Shown: positions 1 through 12,928 of the stretch, one piece after another | Layout: every line of letters starts with the position of its first letter | Position numbering within the stretch: the stretch's first letter is position 1 | Assembly (NCBI GenBank): GCA_963576565.1 | Contig: OY755044.1 | Span: 53,725,783 to 53,789,782 of the forward strand | Length of the DNA: 64,000 nucleotides | Reading direction: 5' to 3' | Source: Aspidapion aeneum | Lineage: Eukaryota; Arthropoda; Insecta; Coleoptera; Brentidae | Translations under genes and position numbers: made by a program | Notes under the pieces: model-generated | Seen by the model: the letters and a program-made list of their open reading frames with translations, nothing else | The model's database searches: none | Told to the model about the DNA's origin: nothing

Positions 1-689
1 TAATTCTCTAATAATATCGAAAAACCATTACAAGCACATTCCTGTATCATTCCCAACAGAACTAACTATACCTATACCACGGATCACCTACCTACTAAAA
101 GAATAATCTAGTAACACACAGCTTTATCAAGTACTTATATTGTACTGTAAAATGTTTTTAATCCTATCCTAAAAAAAACATTGATGCCATCTTTCTTTAT
201 GAGAAAAGGTCACTATATTAAAACACACCAAAAAAATAATATGGAGACTAAAATAATAAAATATAATATAATATAATATAGTACCAAGAGTGATTTACAT
301 AAACAATCAGGCTGACTAGGCAACAAGTACTTCTTAAGTTTTCTCTTAAACATATTATTTGATTAGCAATTTTTAATGTCTAATGGTAATTTGTTATACA
401 ATCTGATTCCTTTATAAAACAATGACTTATATCCTAATTCAGTTGAATAAAAATTGCTGTTATTTAACCTGGCTTTACTTCAATAATTTTTTTTTACGGT
501 GTGCACTCGCAAGGAGATCCCTATCACGCTCGAGAAGCGGCAAGTGCGCGGAAATGTTGGTGTATGTTGGTTTTGAAAAGGTTCAGATTGTAACCTGCAG
601 GGAAAAGTGTCGCAGGAAGCTTATTCCACAGCGATGCTGTTCTCCAGAGATATATTATCCATTATGTAATAATAAGAAGTAAATAGTTA
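1..689. other. AT-rich stretch without a recognisable gene
   Basis: I see no supported gene here. Positions about 255-282 hold a short run of ATAAT/ATATA units. The longest open frame (422-682, 86 codons) has no domain I recognise. The stretch leads into a LINE 3' end at 690 and may be the decayed body of that element. Confidence 0.4.
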
Positions 690-827
690 TTAGTATTATA
701 AGTTTGGATTTGTTTTGTTATAGAAATACTGGTTTATGTATTAACATTTAAATGTACTTTTTATATTTATGTTTGTAATTTGAAATAGCATGATTTGCTA
801 ATAAAGATTTATTCAATTCAATTCAAT
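690..827 (+). mobile_element. 3' end of a LINE with an ATTCA-type tail
   Basis: The segment ends in an AATAAAG signal and a short ATTCA repeat tail (about 808-827), the usual 3' end of some non-LTR retrotransposons that finish in a microsatellite. The same 3' end is present in reverse orientation at 11907-12050 and 37245-37395, inside both copies of the 6.4-kb element. A related GAATT tail closes the LINE fragment at 46568. I could not see a target duplication or the 5' boundary. Confidence 0.6.
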
Positions 828-1965
828 ATAGTAAACCATTTCTAACAACAAATGGCATTAGGACAATACTAAGCGTTATGTGATAGATAATTTTCTCAAA
901 GTTTTACGTAATTTATGAACGACCCCAATCGAACAGAATAAAATTAGTTTTAAATACAAATAGAAACATAGTCAGCGATTGCAGCGCTGTGCGCTACTGG
1001 AACTTGTTGGCTGCGCGGCCCTATCTTTTCGGCAGTCTCTTTTTATTTGGTCTCTGATTTAATATCTAATTTATTTTACATACGTACCCCCACATTCCGT
1101 ATAAATCCGGTCAAATACTGTCTGGGGCACCATCTATGTAAGTATGAGTGTATGTCCCTTGGACAAAGTGTGCAGTGTGGGTAGTGACCAATATATGACG
1201 TTTTTCAGACGTCAAGTAACTGACGCCTTAAAGACAACATTTTTTGGTAGATGACCTGCTGATCATCAAATGACCACTTTTCGACGAAAAAAAGACGTCA
1301 TTTGATGACCCCTTGCTACCTGGGAATGTCAAACGAAAAGAAGATTTTTTGCAGGCAAGAATTTGAACGAAATTTTTTGCTTGCATATATTTGCAGCGCG
1401 TCATGCGCCATGTCCAGCGGCCTTAATAGACGAATTTATTTCAGCGTCATCTGGCCCTCAATGTTGCTAAGCTCGCTGGGTGCATTACGAGCGGCTAGTT
1501 CACAACTTGCATTCCATTTGCTATTGGTTGACATAGACTCCTGCCTCGTTTTGGGAGGTTGAAATCGGTATTAAACCAAACTGAAACAAAACCTAACCGT
1601 GGTCAATTGATGGGAAACGTATCCTAACCGTGGCGTGTCTGGACAGGTTAGGATACGTTGTCGAATAATTTATCAGGGTTAGGTTAACACCGATTTCGAC
1701 AGGAAAACAGGATAGGGAAGCTAATTTAAACTATATATCATAATTTTTGAGATAACTTTTTGACAGTTATCAGTTGTTTACCATAACAAAAAGTATAGGC
1801 CAACAAAAAAAAGTTGTAAAAAGTTGTCCCAAAAATAATGACATGAACATATGTTTTTAAAAAACAATAAAAAAAATCTCATCAGCATATGCATAGATTT
1901 AGTTAAATTCAATAGGTATGTACTGCACAAACCACTACACTTTTTAATCACTTACTACTAGTATA
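828..1965. other. Intergenic repeats flanking the mariner-like element
   Basis: No gene is supported. Positions 1499-1537 recur inverted at 4742-4780, on the other side of the mariner-like element, so an older inverted-repeat element probably formed the landing site. Positions 1545-1710 resemble a block (GGAGGTTGAAATCG followed by repeated CCTAACC motifs) found four times inside the 15.3-kb element further right. The rest is AT-rich and unassigned. Confidence 0.4.
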
Positions 1966-4372
1966 CAGGGTGTAAACGATCCTAATGTAGACCTGTTAAT
2001 AGGTAATAGGGAAGGTCAAAATAAGAAAAAAAGTTCATATAATATAGGGGTCAAAAATCAATAGTTTTTTGTCTAAATGACTTTGAATCTAGAAACTTTG
2101 AATTGAATTTGCGGCAAAACCATTTCACTCAGAGAAAAACTGGCCACGATAAGTTGCAATCAGTTCAATTTTCAATAAATCTAGAGAAAATTCAGACCGC
2201 GAAATTACAAACTAACAAAATAAAAAAAACACAAAAAAAATTGAACAGGCATTTTGATAATCGAAATAAACTTGGCAACGTACCTTACCCCAGGGTCACT
2301 GGCTCACCTTAAAGGTGAACGTTTGAAACGAAACGCACTGTGTGATTCCCCTTCACCGTACGCGACGGCTTCGGTTCGGTTCATCACTCGATCACCTTTT
2401 TCTCTCTTTTGAATAAGGTGCATAGAAGCGAGATAGAGATCATGTACCGCGCTGTTCAGTCATTTATCGAACTCACTTTCAAAACAGGGGTATCGTTAAG
2501 ACCTTGCCTCAACGAAATGGACATTCATGTAAACACTTATTTTCGCGGAAATATTTTAGGAAAGACGGGGAAATTATCCCTCCGACTAGCATATTCGGCA
2601 ATGGGCAAGAGGCATGGTCAAAATCTAAACGCCGTATTAGTTTTTGATTTGTCGTGCGCGAGTAAGTGAGACTTTACGCTTAGCTTTCAGTGCGCGTGTT
2701 CATATTTGATAAAAAATTTCAAAATGTTCACTAACGGAGAATACGTCGATATGTTGCTAGTGTATGGGGAAGCGCGTAGAAATTCGAACATAGCAAGTCG
2801 CATTTATCGAGCAAGATTTCCTCAACGAAGACATCCCGACGCGAGAACAATAGTGCAAGTATGTCAAAGACTTGTTGACACAGGGCAAGTTCAACCGCGG
2901 ATTCATGGAAGAGACAGAGAGATACCAGTGCAAGAAGAACGAGTTTTAGTAATTGTATAGGCTAATCCTGCTATTAGTACGCGAGTTCTAGCCCGGCAAG
3001 TTGGCCTATCTCATACAACCGTACACAGGATTCTACGTGGTAATCTGCTCTATCCTTACCATGTTCAACGAGTCCAGGTATTGACACCTGCGGATTATCC
3101 AAGAAGGTTGGCATTTTGCCGATGGTTTTTGCACAAAATCGAGGAAAATCCAATTTTCCTCCGCAGTATTTTGGCAACAGACGAGTGTACGTTTACCCGT
3201 GATGGAATTTTAAATTTTCACAACACCCATACATGGGCTGAGGAGAACCCCCACACAATCAAAGAGGGAAAGTTTCAGCACAGATTTAAAATAAACATAT
3301 GGGCGGGTAATCTCGACGATCACATAATTGGACCCTTTGAATTACCACAGAATCTCAATGGCCAGGCATACCACAATTTTTTACTAAATGATCTCCCAAT
3401 GCTTATGGAGGAAGCACTCGATGAAATGCCCATAGTACAAAGGCAAAATCTGTGGTACCTGCATGATGGGACGCCTCCCCACAGTTTTGGAGGCGCCATC
3501 CAATATTTAAATGAGCATTTCCCAAATCACTGGATAGGACGCAATGCCCCTGGACTCAGAAAATGGCCACCAAGATCGCTAGATACAAACCCATTAGATT
3601 TTTGGTACTGGGGTGAGTTAAAGCAGTTGGTTTATGGTGATGGCGAAATTGTAACGGAAGAACAACTTAGACAAAAAATATTTGGTAGTTCCGCGATCAT
3701 TCAGCAGAGAAGAGTAGAAAGAGTTCCAAGGGTTCGAAGAAATTGGCAGCGACGTGCAGAGGCTTGTATTGAAAGTGGTGGTAGACATTTTGAACAACTT
3801 CTGTGAAAAAACTGTATGGTGCGGTGTGATGTGATAGTGTGTCGTTGCTTTTGGTGCGCTTGTTGCAGGCACTGTTAAGACTGGTAAGTAATTTTATAGC
3901 TCTGGCTTCAGTTTTTTGTCTGCTTTGAAAATACAGTAAACTGAAAGTAGTTATTCGATATTCCGATTTTTTTTTTTAAATTATGTACTTTCTCTACCTG
4001 GCCCGATGCTAGCATCATAGTCATCAAACGCAGCACAGAATAAAGCCTACTATTTATAGGCCTTTTTCGAAGATACGCAGACGCAAGTCTCAGTCGGGGA
4101 ATCAACTATCGGTGAGCGTAATCCCCACCCAACTCCCACCGCGGTCCAACCGACAACCAAGTTGCATGCATCGGACTAATTGTTCTGCTTTAATCTTGAG
4201 TTAAGAAAAGGCACTGGGTTATTTGGCTAAATCTATTTACAATGTTGCCGATATCAAAAAACTTCTCGAAAAAAAAATTATTTTTTACCCTCATATCATA
4301 TGAACTTTTTTTCTTATTTTGACCTCCTCTATCACCTATTAACAGGTCTACATTAGGATCGTTTACACCCTG
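1966..4372 (+). mobile_element. Near-complete mariner-like (IS630-Tc1-mariner) transposon
   Basis: The element is bounded by inverted repeats of about 95 bp that begin CAGGGTGTAAACGATCC at both ends and differ at only a few positions. TA dinucleotides at 1964-1965 and 4373-4374 are the expected IS630-Tc1-mariner target duplication, though TATA on each side makes the exact edge ambiguous by two bases. The only coding region is the transposase at 2724-3806 on the same strand. Length (2.4 kb), TIRs and transposase all agree, so I regard it as a full-length but inactivated copy. Confidence 0.88.
2724..3806 (+). pseudogene. Mariner-like DDD transposase (DUF4817-type N terminus), one nonsense codon
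   Basis: This frame encodes about 360 residues if one stop is ignored. I chose ATG 2724 because translation opens MFTNGEYVDMLLVYGEA, the usual start of the insect transposases whose N terminus is annotated DUF4817. A helix-turn-helix region follows (LARQVGLSHTTVHRIL, about residues 92-107). The DDE-fold catalytic residues are visible as D in ATDECTFTRDG, D in YLHDGTPPH and D in PRSLDTNPLDFW, with 38 residues between the second and third. The C terminus GGRHFEQLL is intact. The single lesion I see is an in-frame TAG at 2958-2960, after about 78 codons; the frame continues unshifted after it. The product would excise and insert the element at TA sites. Superfamily is confident; the exact DDxD subgroup is not. 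Confidence 0.87.
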
Positions 4373-4382
4373 TATATTCGTA

Positions 4383-4610
4383 GGCTCTGGAACGAAATAG
4401 CGATGTACAAAATAGCGAATATTAAAATAGCGGTATCGAAATAGCGACAATCAAAATAGGGATGTAATGAAAGGGCGACTATCAAAATAGCGATGTAACA
4501 AAATAGCGATGTAATAAAATAGCGATTGTAACAAAATAGTCGCTCTTTCATTACATCGCTATTTTGATAGTACGTCGCTATTATGTACATCGCTATTTCG
4601 TTCCAGAGCC
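4383..4610. mobile_element. Palindromic MITE with 9-bp target duplication (Mutator-like)
   Basis: The 228-bp element starts GGCTCTGGAACGAAATAGCG and ends in the reverse complement. The flanks 4374-4382 and 4611-4619 are both ATATTCGTA, a 9-bp duplication typical of Mutator-like elements. The interior is built from repeated AAAATAGCGATGTAA-type units in both orientations. It inserted within about two bases of the right end of the mariner-like element. It has no coding capacity. Assignment to Mutator-like elements rests on TSD length and is an inference. Confidence 0.75.
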
Positions 4611-4619
4611 ATATTCGTA

Positions 4620-6033
4620 TTTTACGCCGAAAGTTGTAAACATAATGTTTGTTAAATGCTTGACTGTTGGCACCATCTCTTAATATAATATAATAATAAT
4701 CTTAAACGGTAATGTTCAACATCAAAAAGTCAGCTGACTATTTCGACCAATAGCAAACGGAATGCAAGTTGCAAAAGATGGGACACTCATTCTATGCCTC
4801 TTTTTTTAGTTCCTGACCTATCGAGCGCGGCGCTGCAATCGCCCAGCTGGCGCGGCGGCGGCAGCCGCCAATTTTAAAAATTAAATTTTGATTGCACCAA
4901 AATGTTTGCATTGTTTCATATCAAAAATGAAACAATGCAAATATTTTGGCAGTAAATTCAGAAAATAAAAGTACATTATGTATGTGGGTAGGTATTTATT
5001 ATAAATAACTTATTTAAAACTTTATTAAAAGAAAGTTAATTAATTTTTTATTGTATAATTCAACACACTAAATATGTAATACCAGTATTATAATTAATCT
5101 CTCTTAATAATAAACATGTGAGTTCCTTACATATATTAGGGGGCTAGCTCAGTCACAATATATCATATTTTATATAACACTTTTGTCCAGAGGTGGTTCG
5201 GTTGCTAATTTTAGTACACCATATTTGCCCAGGTAGAATATCCTAGACATAGTGAGTGCTGCTCTCTTGATCAGTTACCTACCTTAGCATATACACCAAA
5301 TTATCCTAAATGATCTGTCCCGCTGTTATAATTGGTCTCGTTTTATGAAAATGTGAATTGTGAACACAAGCCCCACTCTATGTGCATGTCAGTCATGTCT
5401 CCTTTGGAGCAGCTGGAAGAACATTACCTGAAACAATATAAAATTGTAATATACAAACAATATTGTTTCTTCGGAATGTTATAATTCCTATTTACCAAAA
5501 GTGCTAGATAAGCAAACCGAACCCAGCCCAAGGTTTGAAATTTATAACCCACAATCAGAGGATAGACATCAGCGTAGCTAAGGGGGGCCTGGCCCCCTCT
5601 GTTGGATCTCAGGCTGCCCTTATGTATTGCAGGGGATTACTACTATTAAAAAAATACAGATACAATACATGTGTATCACAGAAAGCATAGACGTAGGCCG
5701 CAGCCCCCTTCAGGCTGGCCACGCCGATGAATTGGGCTTTTTCTTAAAATAAACCATGCAAATTTATTTTATAGGTTATGTTATATACTTACTTGAGATT
5801 ATTAACAAATTGTTGAATTTTTGGCTGGCCAGTAAAATTTGGTTTCCTAAATACCAAAAATGTTGGTAAAAGCCGTAAAAATTGCAGTAAAAAACGAAAA
5901 AATGGAATTCCAGAAAATTCGAGACCGATCGGTTGCGTGAGGATGAGCGGGGGTCTACGGTGGCGCCGCCAACGACTGGTAAGTGAAGCTCGAGTGACCA
6001 GGCCCTGTTGTGAACTAGCCGCTCATGGTTATA
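4620..6033. other. Non-coding stretch with scattered repeat fragments
   Basis: No gene is supported. A GC-rich patch lies at about 4820-4875 and a 53-bp hairpin at 4897-4949. At about 5571-5725 there is a possible small hAT-like element beginning CATCAGCGTAGCTAAGG and ending in a partly matching inverted sequence, but I could find no target duplication. The rest is AT-rich and unassigned. Confidence 0.35.
4897..4949. repeat. Near-perfect 23-bp-stem hairpin
   Basis: CCAAAATGTTTGCATTG and its continuation pair with the reverse complement ending at 4949, 22 of 23 positions, around a loop of about seven bases. No TSD is obvious. It could be a tiny fold-back element; a small-RNA hairpin cannot be excluded. 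Confidence 0.6.
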
Positions 6034-6936
6034 GATAGTTTAAGTTGTGCTACGTATTTTTACGTAAGCATGAAATTTGACAGTTGCGCAAGCGCACTTC
6101 GTCACACGTTAGGAGCTTACGCAGTTTTTTTTTACGTTAGCTTACGGCAGTCTGCGGGCACCATAACGTTACCAAAGAATAGAATTGGTTGATTGACCGA
6201 TCGAAAAATGAGGCCTAGACGATAATTTCCGCTTCCAGTACAAACGATTCTTTGCAAATATATTCCTACTGTAGTTGAAAAGACAAAAAACAAAATTGTA
6301 ACATCAAAAAAAACACAGTGCCGAATTCCATATTCTCTGCTATGTTTGCCCGCAGTTAGAAAAACGATAACTGCAGCGGGCTGTATATATTTTATTAAAT
6401 GAAAGCGCGAACAAACATAATTATATTGATACGAAATCACGAAATAATTAAAAGGTCCATAGGTTAATTGCTGTTACCCACACAACGGAAATCAGAGACA
6501 AAGTACTCACTAGTTTGCAGCCAATTTCTCCACGTTCCAGGGGCCCCTGTCCGTATCTAATGATGGCACCACGTAGCTGAAAGGTTGAAGTTTCCAGTTC
6601 TATGCTTCAGTACACCAAAATCGAGCACTTTCAAGTGTAGAAATTTGTAATAGTTGGAGAAAGTAATTAACACGCCATTTTTCTCGAGGCGGTATAAAGG
6701 ATCTCACTGATTCTTGGTGCGCATGTCAATGCGCGAAAAATGTACTCTATCCTTCATCCAATTGTGTGGTTTTAAAATTTAAAAACAACCGCGAAATTTA
6801 GCGGGAGCTAAAACTGCTATTAGTAGACTTGTTATGGTAACGTAAAAACATTCAACTTAAACTCAAATTTAGAACAAAACGTAGAGCGCTTAACGTACAG
6901 TTTTACGTAAAAATACGTAGCACAACTTAAACTATC
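6034..6936. mobile_element. 903-bp MITE with 5-bp target duplication TTATA
   Basis: Both ends carry an inverted repeat of about 38 bp beginning GATAGTTTAAGTTGTGCTAC. The flanks 6029-6033 and 6937-6941 are both TTATA. The interior has no domain I recognise; the longest minus-strand open frame (6132-6440) looks incidental. The superfamily is unassigned. Confidence 0.7.
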
Positions 6937-7224
6937 TTATATACTCAATCAGAGAACATATAACATCTAAAGAACCTCCGCCAAATCGCTCAATCGCGAG
7001 CCCAGTTAAACTTTGCCAGAAGAAGAGGGCTCTGCGATCGTTTCTTTGCGAGTTTGAATTCACAATGAGAACTCGGCTTTCGCGCCACGTTTCGTTCGTG
7101 GCGGAGGCATGCAAGGCTCCTGTTCAGATACACTATTAAGGTGACCATGTTTTAAACGATTTTTATTAACTTCACAGAGCCTGGCGATGTCTGTCATCAA
7201 ATCTAGCGATTTATTTTTGACACA

Positions 7225-7960
7225 CTTCCCGTGAACCGATTTTAATGAAATTTAGCAAAGTAGTGTAGGTCCGACGATACAATACTATGGAAACAGATGG
7301 GTGGTAGAAAGTGGTTAAGGGGTGTAAAAGGGATAAATCCATAACTTTGAAACCAAATCAGATATGACCATGCGGTTTTCAGATTTACGATTTGGTGTAA
7401 TGAAAATACATCTTTATTTAAAAATATCGGAAATACGGGGGTAGGTGAGGGGTGTAAGGGAGGGCAATGCAGAACTTTGAAACCAAAACAGATACAAACA
7501 TGCGGTTTTCAGATGTATGATTTGATCGGGTGACAATACAATTTTATGAACAAAAATCGGAAATAGGGGGTGGTAAGGGGTAAGAGCTGTAAAGGGGGTA
7601 AATTTAGAACTTTGTTAAAATACAAATAGAAACATGCCGTTTTCAGATTTATGATTGGTTCTGGTGACAATATAATTTTATGATAAAAAAACGGCGGTAG
7701 GGGGACGTCAGGGCTGTAAAGGGGGTAAATTCATAACTAGTAATCAAAACAGACACGAATATGCGATTTTCAGATTTATGATTTGATCTAGTGACAATCC
7801 AATTTTATGAAAAAAAAAAACTGAATTAAGGGGTTGGTGAGAAGTGCAAAAGAGGTAAATTCTGACCTTTGATATTTAAATAAATACGAACATGCGATTT
7901 TCAGATTTATGTTTTGTTCTGCTGACAATACTATTTTATGAAAAAAAGGAGGTATCGCAT
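7225..7960. repeat. Degenerate ~130-bp tandem repeat, five units
   Basis: The core ATGCGGTTTTCAGATTTATG recurs at about 7369, 7500, 7634, 7761 and 7892, about 127-134 bp apart, each followed by a G-rich stretch (around AAAGGGGGTAAATT). The units have diverged considerably. The array stops about 350 bp before the 6.4-kb element. Confidence 0.75.
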
Positions 7961-8305
7961 GATAAACCAAGGATTGAGGAATGGGATTGTATAAAATTGT
8001 CAGAAAAGAAACCTTGTAATCATGAGGCACTACTAGAAATGGAAAGGCTGTGAAAGCCATAATTATACATCTTGCATACTTCTGTTTTTTTCATTAAAAA
8101 TTTTTTTAAAAATAATATAAGTCCATATTTTTAGTTAAACGATTTTTTTCGAAAATTGTACTAAAAAGTAAAAAATACCTTAGAAGATTTCTGTTGGCAC
8201 ATTATATATTTTTAAGTTCAATACAAAGTCGGGGTAAATTATTAAAGATATTGACACCCATCAATTCTACGTTCGGGATAAAAATGTGGCGCGTATACAT
8301 CTCAA
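7961..8305. other. AT-rich palindrome arm, target of the 6.4-kb element
   Basis: No gene is seen. Part of this stretch (about 8140-8290) matches the sequence just right of the 6.4-kb element (about 14757-14880) in inverted orientation, including TTAGTTAAACGATTTT and GTGGCGCG. The first 6.4-kb copy therefore probably landed near the centre of an older fold-back sequence. Confidence 0.45.
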
Positions 8306-11300
8306 CCCAAGTAACACAAAGTGGACAATATAGTTTAAAAGCAAAAACTTTGCTGTGAAAGTGTTGTCAGAGCTTAGTTTTTGCTGTAAAACAGCTAGTT
8401 GTGGTTTAGAAATTATTTTAGCTATAGAACCTCTCTGATAGCAGGTGTTTATGGGTGAAATGGCTTTTGATGTAATATTATACAGGACTTGCTCTTTTAA
8501 AGTTAAATAATTGCTTATAAGCATGCTAAAATTTAGCTAGCTAAATAACATAAATTTTAAGCTCTTATTCCTATTATTTAGCTAGAAAAAGCAACAATTT
8601 AGCAATTTTGTATTTCAAGCTGTTTATTACAAAACTTTTGAACAGCCCCAAAAAATGCTTGGCCAAAAGAGCAGTGCGATTATGACTCTTGAAAAAAGGA
8701 GATTTATTGTCATGCCTGATCCAAGGTTCGTAAAGAAACCGGTTGTGTGGTAACTCCCAGCCAATGACGCGGCATTTTTCCTGTTCCACGGTCAATAAAG
8801 AAAGACCTATACGTTACATTATGAGAGAAAGAGAGATAGGTCTATTTAAAAGCCGAAAAAATACCAAAATTTATTACAAAATTAAATCATTTAAAATTTT
8901 ATGATAAAAATTCCAATAGTTTTATAAATATCAGATTCAGGACACGATTATAAATACTTTTCCTACTCTCTTGTTCAATTTAATGAAATTTTTTACGCCG
9001 AACTCTAAAGCAAACTAGCCACATATTATTGGTTTTTTTTGGTGGGTAGGAAATAACTAAAACTAGATTTTTTTGTGTAAAATTTATACAAAAAAATTTA
9101 AAAAAAAGGAAGTTAAAATGACTAAAAGTCAATAAGGCAGTAAGGGATTTTTTTTGATCACCCCTACAAAACGCATTTTCAAGAAATATCATAAAAAATA
9201 CATCGACTGTAACGCAATGCTAATATGCCTTCCCTCCTGCTTGAGCGTTATACAGAGTGTTCCAAGTTAAGTGTCCACCATTGCTAACTTTTTTATTATA
9301 AAGATAGAAAAAAGTTAAAATTGGCAAACTAGTAGAATTTTTAATGCTGTTTAAGATACTTAAATTTTTAAAAAATAGAGCATCGGTTTTTGGTTTTTTT
9401 CAAAAAACATTTAAAAAAATTTATATATCCTGTATTTTATATTTTTTTCTGATAGGCCTTTTAATTCTAAACAATTTTATAAAAAAAAAATTTGCCTAAA
9501 GTTTAAAATAATAACGAAGAAATTTTAAATTCAAAATTACGTAAGTATGTTAATTATAGTTGGTAGCAAGTAGTCTAAGCGTCATTTTTAATTTGGAATA
9601 TTTTCGTTATTTTTAACTTTGAGAAAATAAATCAAGTATTTAAAATAAATTAACAGCAATATTATTTTCCTCAATTTTTACGAAATTTTCAAATTATTTT
9701 TTTTTAAGTTTAATTTTTTTCATGAAGAGGTAGGTATGCTGTGTGTTCACGCAGCGGGTAGGAAGAGTGGACTGTATGGAAGGAATTACCTGCGTAACAT
9801 TGATCGGAAAGGAAGGGTGAAAGTTATGCCATAGGTTCGTTTAAGGAAATCTACAACTGCTTATTGCTAGGGCACTTACCGAGTCGATTTTCTTGTTTTT
9901 CTTCTGCAGGGCCCTGCTTACAGCATCATTATTACCAAGTTGATTGAAGGTAGCACTAAATAGTCATTAGCTTTAGTTTAAAACCCGGAAAATGTTGTCA
10001 CTTCGTTGAAAAGTAAGGAAGAACGGAAAATATGTCCTTTTTAGAGAGCGGACATGTTGGAATCTCTCTTGATCCTGCGCATTGCGTTCAATGTGCCCAA
10101 ATATATTTAGACAGTTGCGGGTAAGAAGGAAATACGCGGGAGGGAACAAAATAGGTATAAAACTTAAAATTAATGGAAAACGCTTGTGCGTGAACACTGT
10201 GTAATAGGTACATCATTTAAGAACTATTTTTAGCATCAGGCGCCTTAAAAACAGCCGACAACATTGAGTATTTTTTAAACTATTAGTAATTTTCTATGTG
10301 TATATAAAGTTCATTTCATAATCTTTGTCCTGGCCTATACTGATTGTGATGATAACTATCAAAAAGTTATCTTAATAATTATGTGTTGGTTGCAGATATC
10401 AGATGCAGTATAGAGAGAAAACCCATACCCCCAAGGTCTATGTCCCAGCTCCCCTTGTAACCTTGTATGACCCACATTGTATGGGTAGAAAACAACCGAC
10501 ACAGGAAAATTTGTGTTTGTTAAAATTTTTAATTATATTTAAAAACTCACCAGTTCTTTTAGTTAGTTTTTAATATATTTATAGTAAGAACGTAATAGGT
10601 ATTTAAACACTTACACGACGAAAAGACCCAAAATGTACAAAATTTCCTCGCAAAAGACGAAATTTCGATATAAACAGCGTTTGACTGCTGATTTCTAGCA
10701 AAACTGTGACGTAGCCCTGACGTCACGGCCCGGCCCCCTAAACACCGAGTTACGCAACCGGTTTCTTTACGGACCGTGTCTTCTGTTTGTTGTTTTTTTT
10801 TCTAACCTAATCTCTGGTTGTGTGTTGTGTTTTTTATTTAAACAAGCAATTTGATGTTTGTTTAAACAAATGTCCACTCACAGCCATAAAAGATAGTTAT
10901 TTGCCCATCTTTTAGAGTATCCCTTTATCTTTGACAGGGAACTAAAGTTGGGTAAACAGTGACTGGTTCCTTGAAACCCTGGTGCGATGCCTTGTCAGGG
11001 GGCACACAATGAAGCCATTACAAGGGGTTCCTGCCTGGTACTTATCAGTCCTGAGTGAACCTTAAAAGTGCTGTCAAAATTTTTTCATCAGTCTGTCTGT
11101 TTTTTGTTGTAACTCAAGGGCTGGTGTATATAACAACATAATGCACCATGGGGTAACATAATGCTTGATTTTGGTACATTGGTCCTCCATTTTTCTGCCT
11201 GCTTAGCATTAATAGATGATATATAATTAAGCACTAACTTTGTCATCATTATGCACTATGTGAGCTGCCGACAGCAAGTGTACAAATTGTTTAGTAAGTA

Positions 11301-11906
11301 CTGTAGAATTGGTTTAACTTAGCACATAATCAGGCCAGGCTCTCAAAAAGGTATGGACCCACTTGTGTAACCCATTGTATTGGGCCCTCTAAGGTGCTGC
11401 ACCCTGGGCATTAAGAAGCCAGTTTATTAGTTGAATAACTAAATAAATAAATTTCTTGTTTTTATTTACCTAGTTACCTTAATAACAAAAATTTCCTCTA
11501 CCTATTCCTACTAAGGCCTGTCTTACCAGTGGTGATCCCAGAGAGGATGGAGGCGATCACCTCTCCCCCTTTTTCTAGAGAACTTTAAATACAAAGGGCA
11601 CATTCTAGTGTATTACATAACTAAGTAAAAAACTATTTTGGTAATTGTGTAATAAATATGGTTTCTCAAGAATTTCCATTTATTTTAAAGAATGTATTTC
11701 GAAAAATCCTTAGAGGTACAAAAAACTTTTATTTTGGCATGTTAGAAAAAAAAACATTTTTTTGTAAAAGAAAACCATATACTGCCTAATTAATTTTTTA
11801 AGTCTATACAATAAATGTTCAAAAATCTAAATTGTCCTCCTTTTTGTTGTATCTCTGGAACCCTTCTGTTGGACCACTCACCAATGTAATACACATACAA
11901 TGGTGT

Positions 11907-12050
11907 ATTGAATTGAATTGAATAAATCTTTATTAGCCAATCATGCTATTTCAAATTACAAACATTAATATAAAAACATAGATTTAAATGTTAATGTTAA
12001 TACATTCACCGCTATTTCTATAACAATAATTCCAAACTTATTATTTTACA
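11907..12050 (-). mobile_element. LINE 3' end nested in 6.4-kb element
   Basis: This is the reverse complement of the LINE 3' end at 690-827, including the poly-adenylation-like AATAAAG and the GAATT tail. Its presence in both 6.4-kb copies shows it was inserted before the element was duplicated. Confidence 0.65.
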
Positions 12051-12928
12051 TTCATGGGGGTTGGGGAGGCAAGAGGGGCCCCTTTCTTATTAGATTCTTT
12101 TAGATTATGAATATGCATAATAGCACCAAGGTAACCCCCAGGCCTGTCGTAAGAGCTAACTAAAGAAACCTTGACCCATGGGTAGTCTGGTATGGGACAA
12201 GCTTTGACCAGTAGGTAAAAAAATATAGAACAGCTAGTGCAGGCACATTGTGGCTCTCCGTACCCTGTTGATTGTCAAAAGGTATGGTATATGGAGTGCC
12301 TATTTTGAACTAACAGCTAGTGCAGGCACATTGTGGCTCTCTGTACCCTGTTGATTTTGTCAAAAGGTACACCAGTGCTCTAAGGCTATAATTATGGCAT
12401 TATGTGGTATATCATGACTAAGTTTCTGGCCTAAAATATATTTTGAAGTCTACTGGGTTCTATTTACTAGATAGAATTTAAACTGTTATCCGAGTCATAC
12501 ACAGTAAGTACACAGCACAACATACCCAGAAAGGCATGCCTACGTGCCAGGTTAGATCCTTTAAGGGTGCTAACAGCCACTACCGTACATTCAAGGTAAT
12601 AAAGCAAAGATGTTTAATTCCCTGTACATTATATAATTTAATTTTAATAATTATAAAAAAAATGTGTAAAATGAGTAGGAGTCAATTGCAAGCAGACCCC
12701 CTTTTTGGCTTCCTTGCTGACATTCCCAAGGGCTGGGCAAATGGGCCCCATTCTGGTTTGCTTTCTGGACTTTGTACTTCATTTCTTTTAACTGCTTCTA
12801 AAATTAAAAAATGTAAATAAAACTTTTTTACCTAAAAATTAAAAAAAACAAGGCAATCAATGTGCCATGCTTTTTTCATTTTTTCTTACTTGGGACAAGT
12901 GAAAATTAGTAGTCAAGAGTGTGTTTAG

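Noticed and set aside
2974..3177. Antisense frames over the mariner-like transposase
   Set aside because: They are shadows of the coding strand; the sense frame has family motifs.
12536..12820. A 94-codon frame inside the 6.4-kb element as its transposase
   Set aside because: No transposase motif; the second copy does not preserve the same frame start, and the composition is that of random AT-rich DNA.
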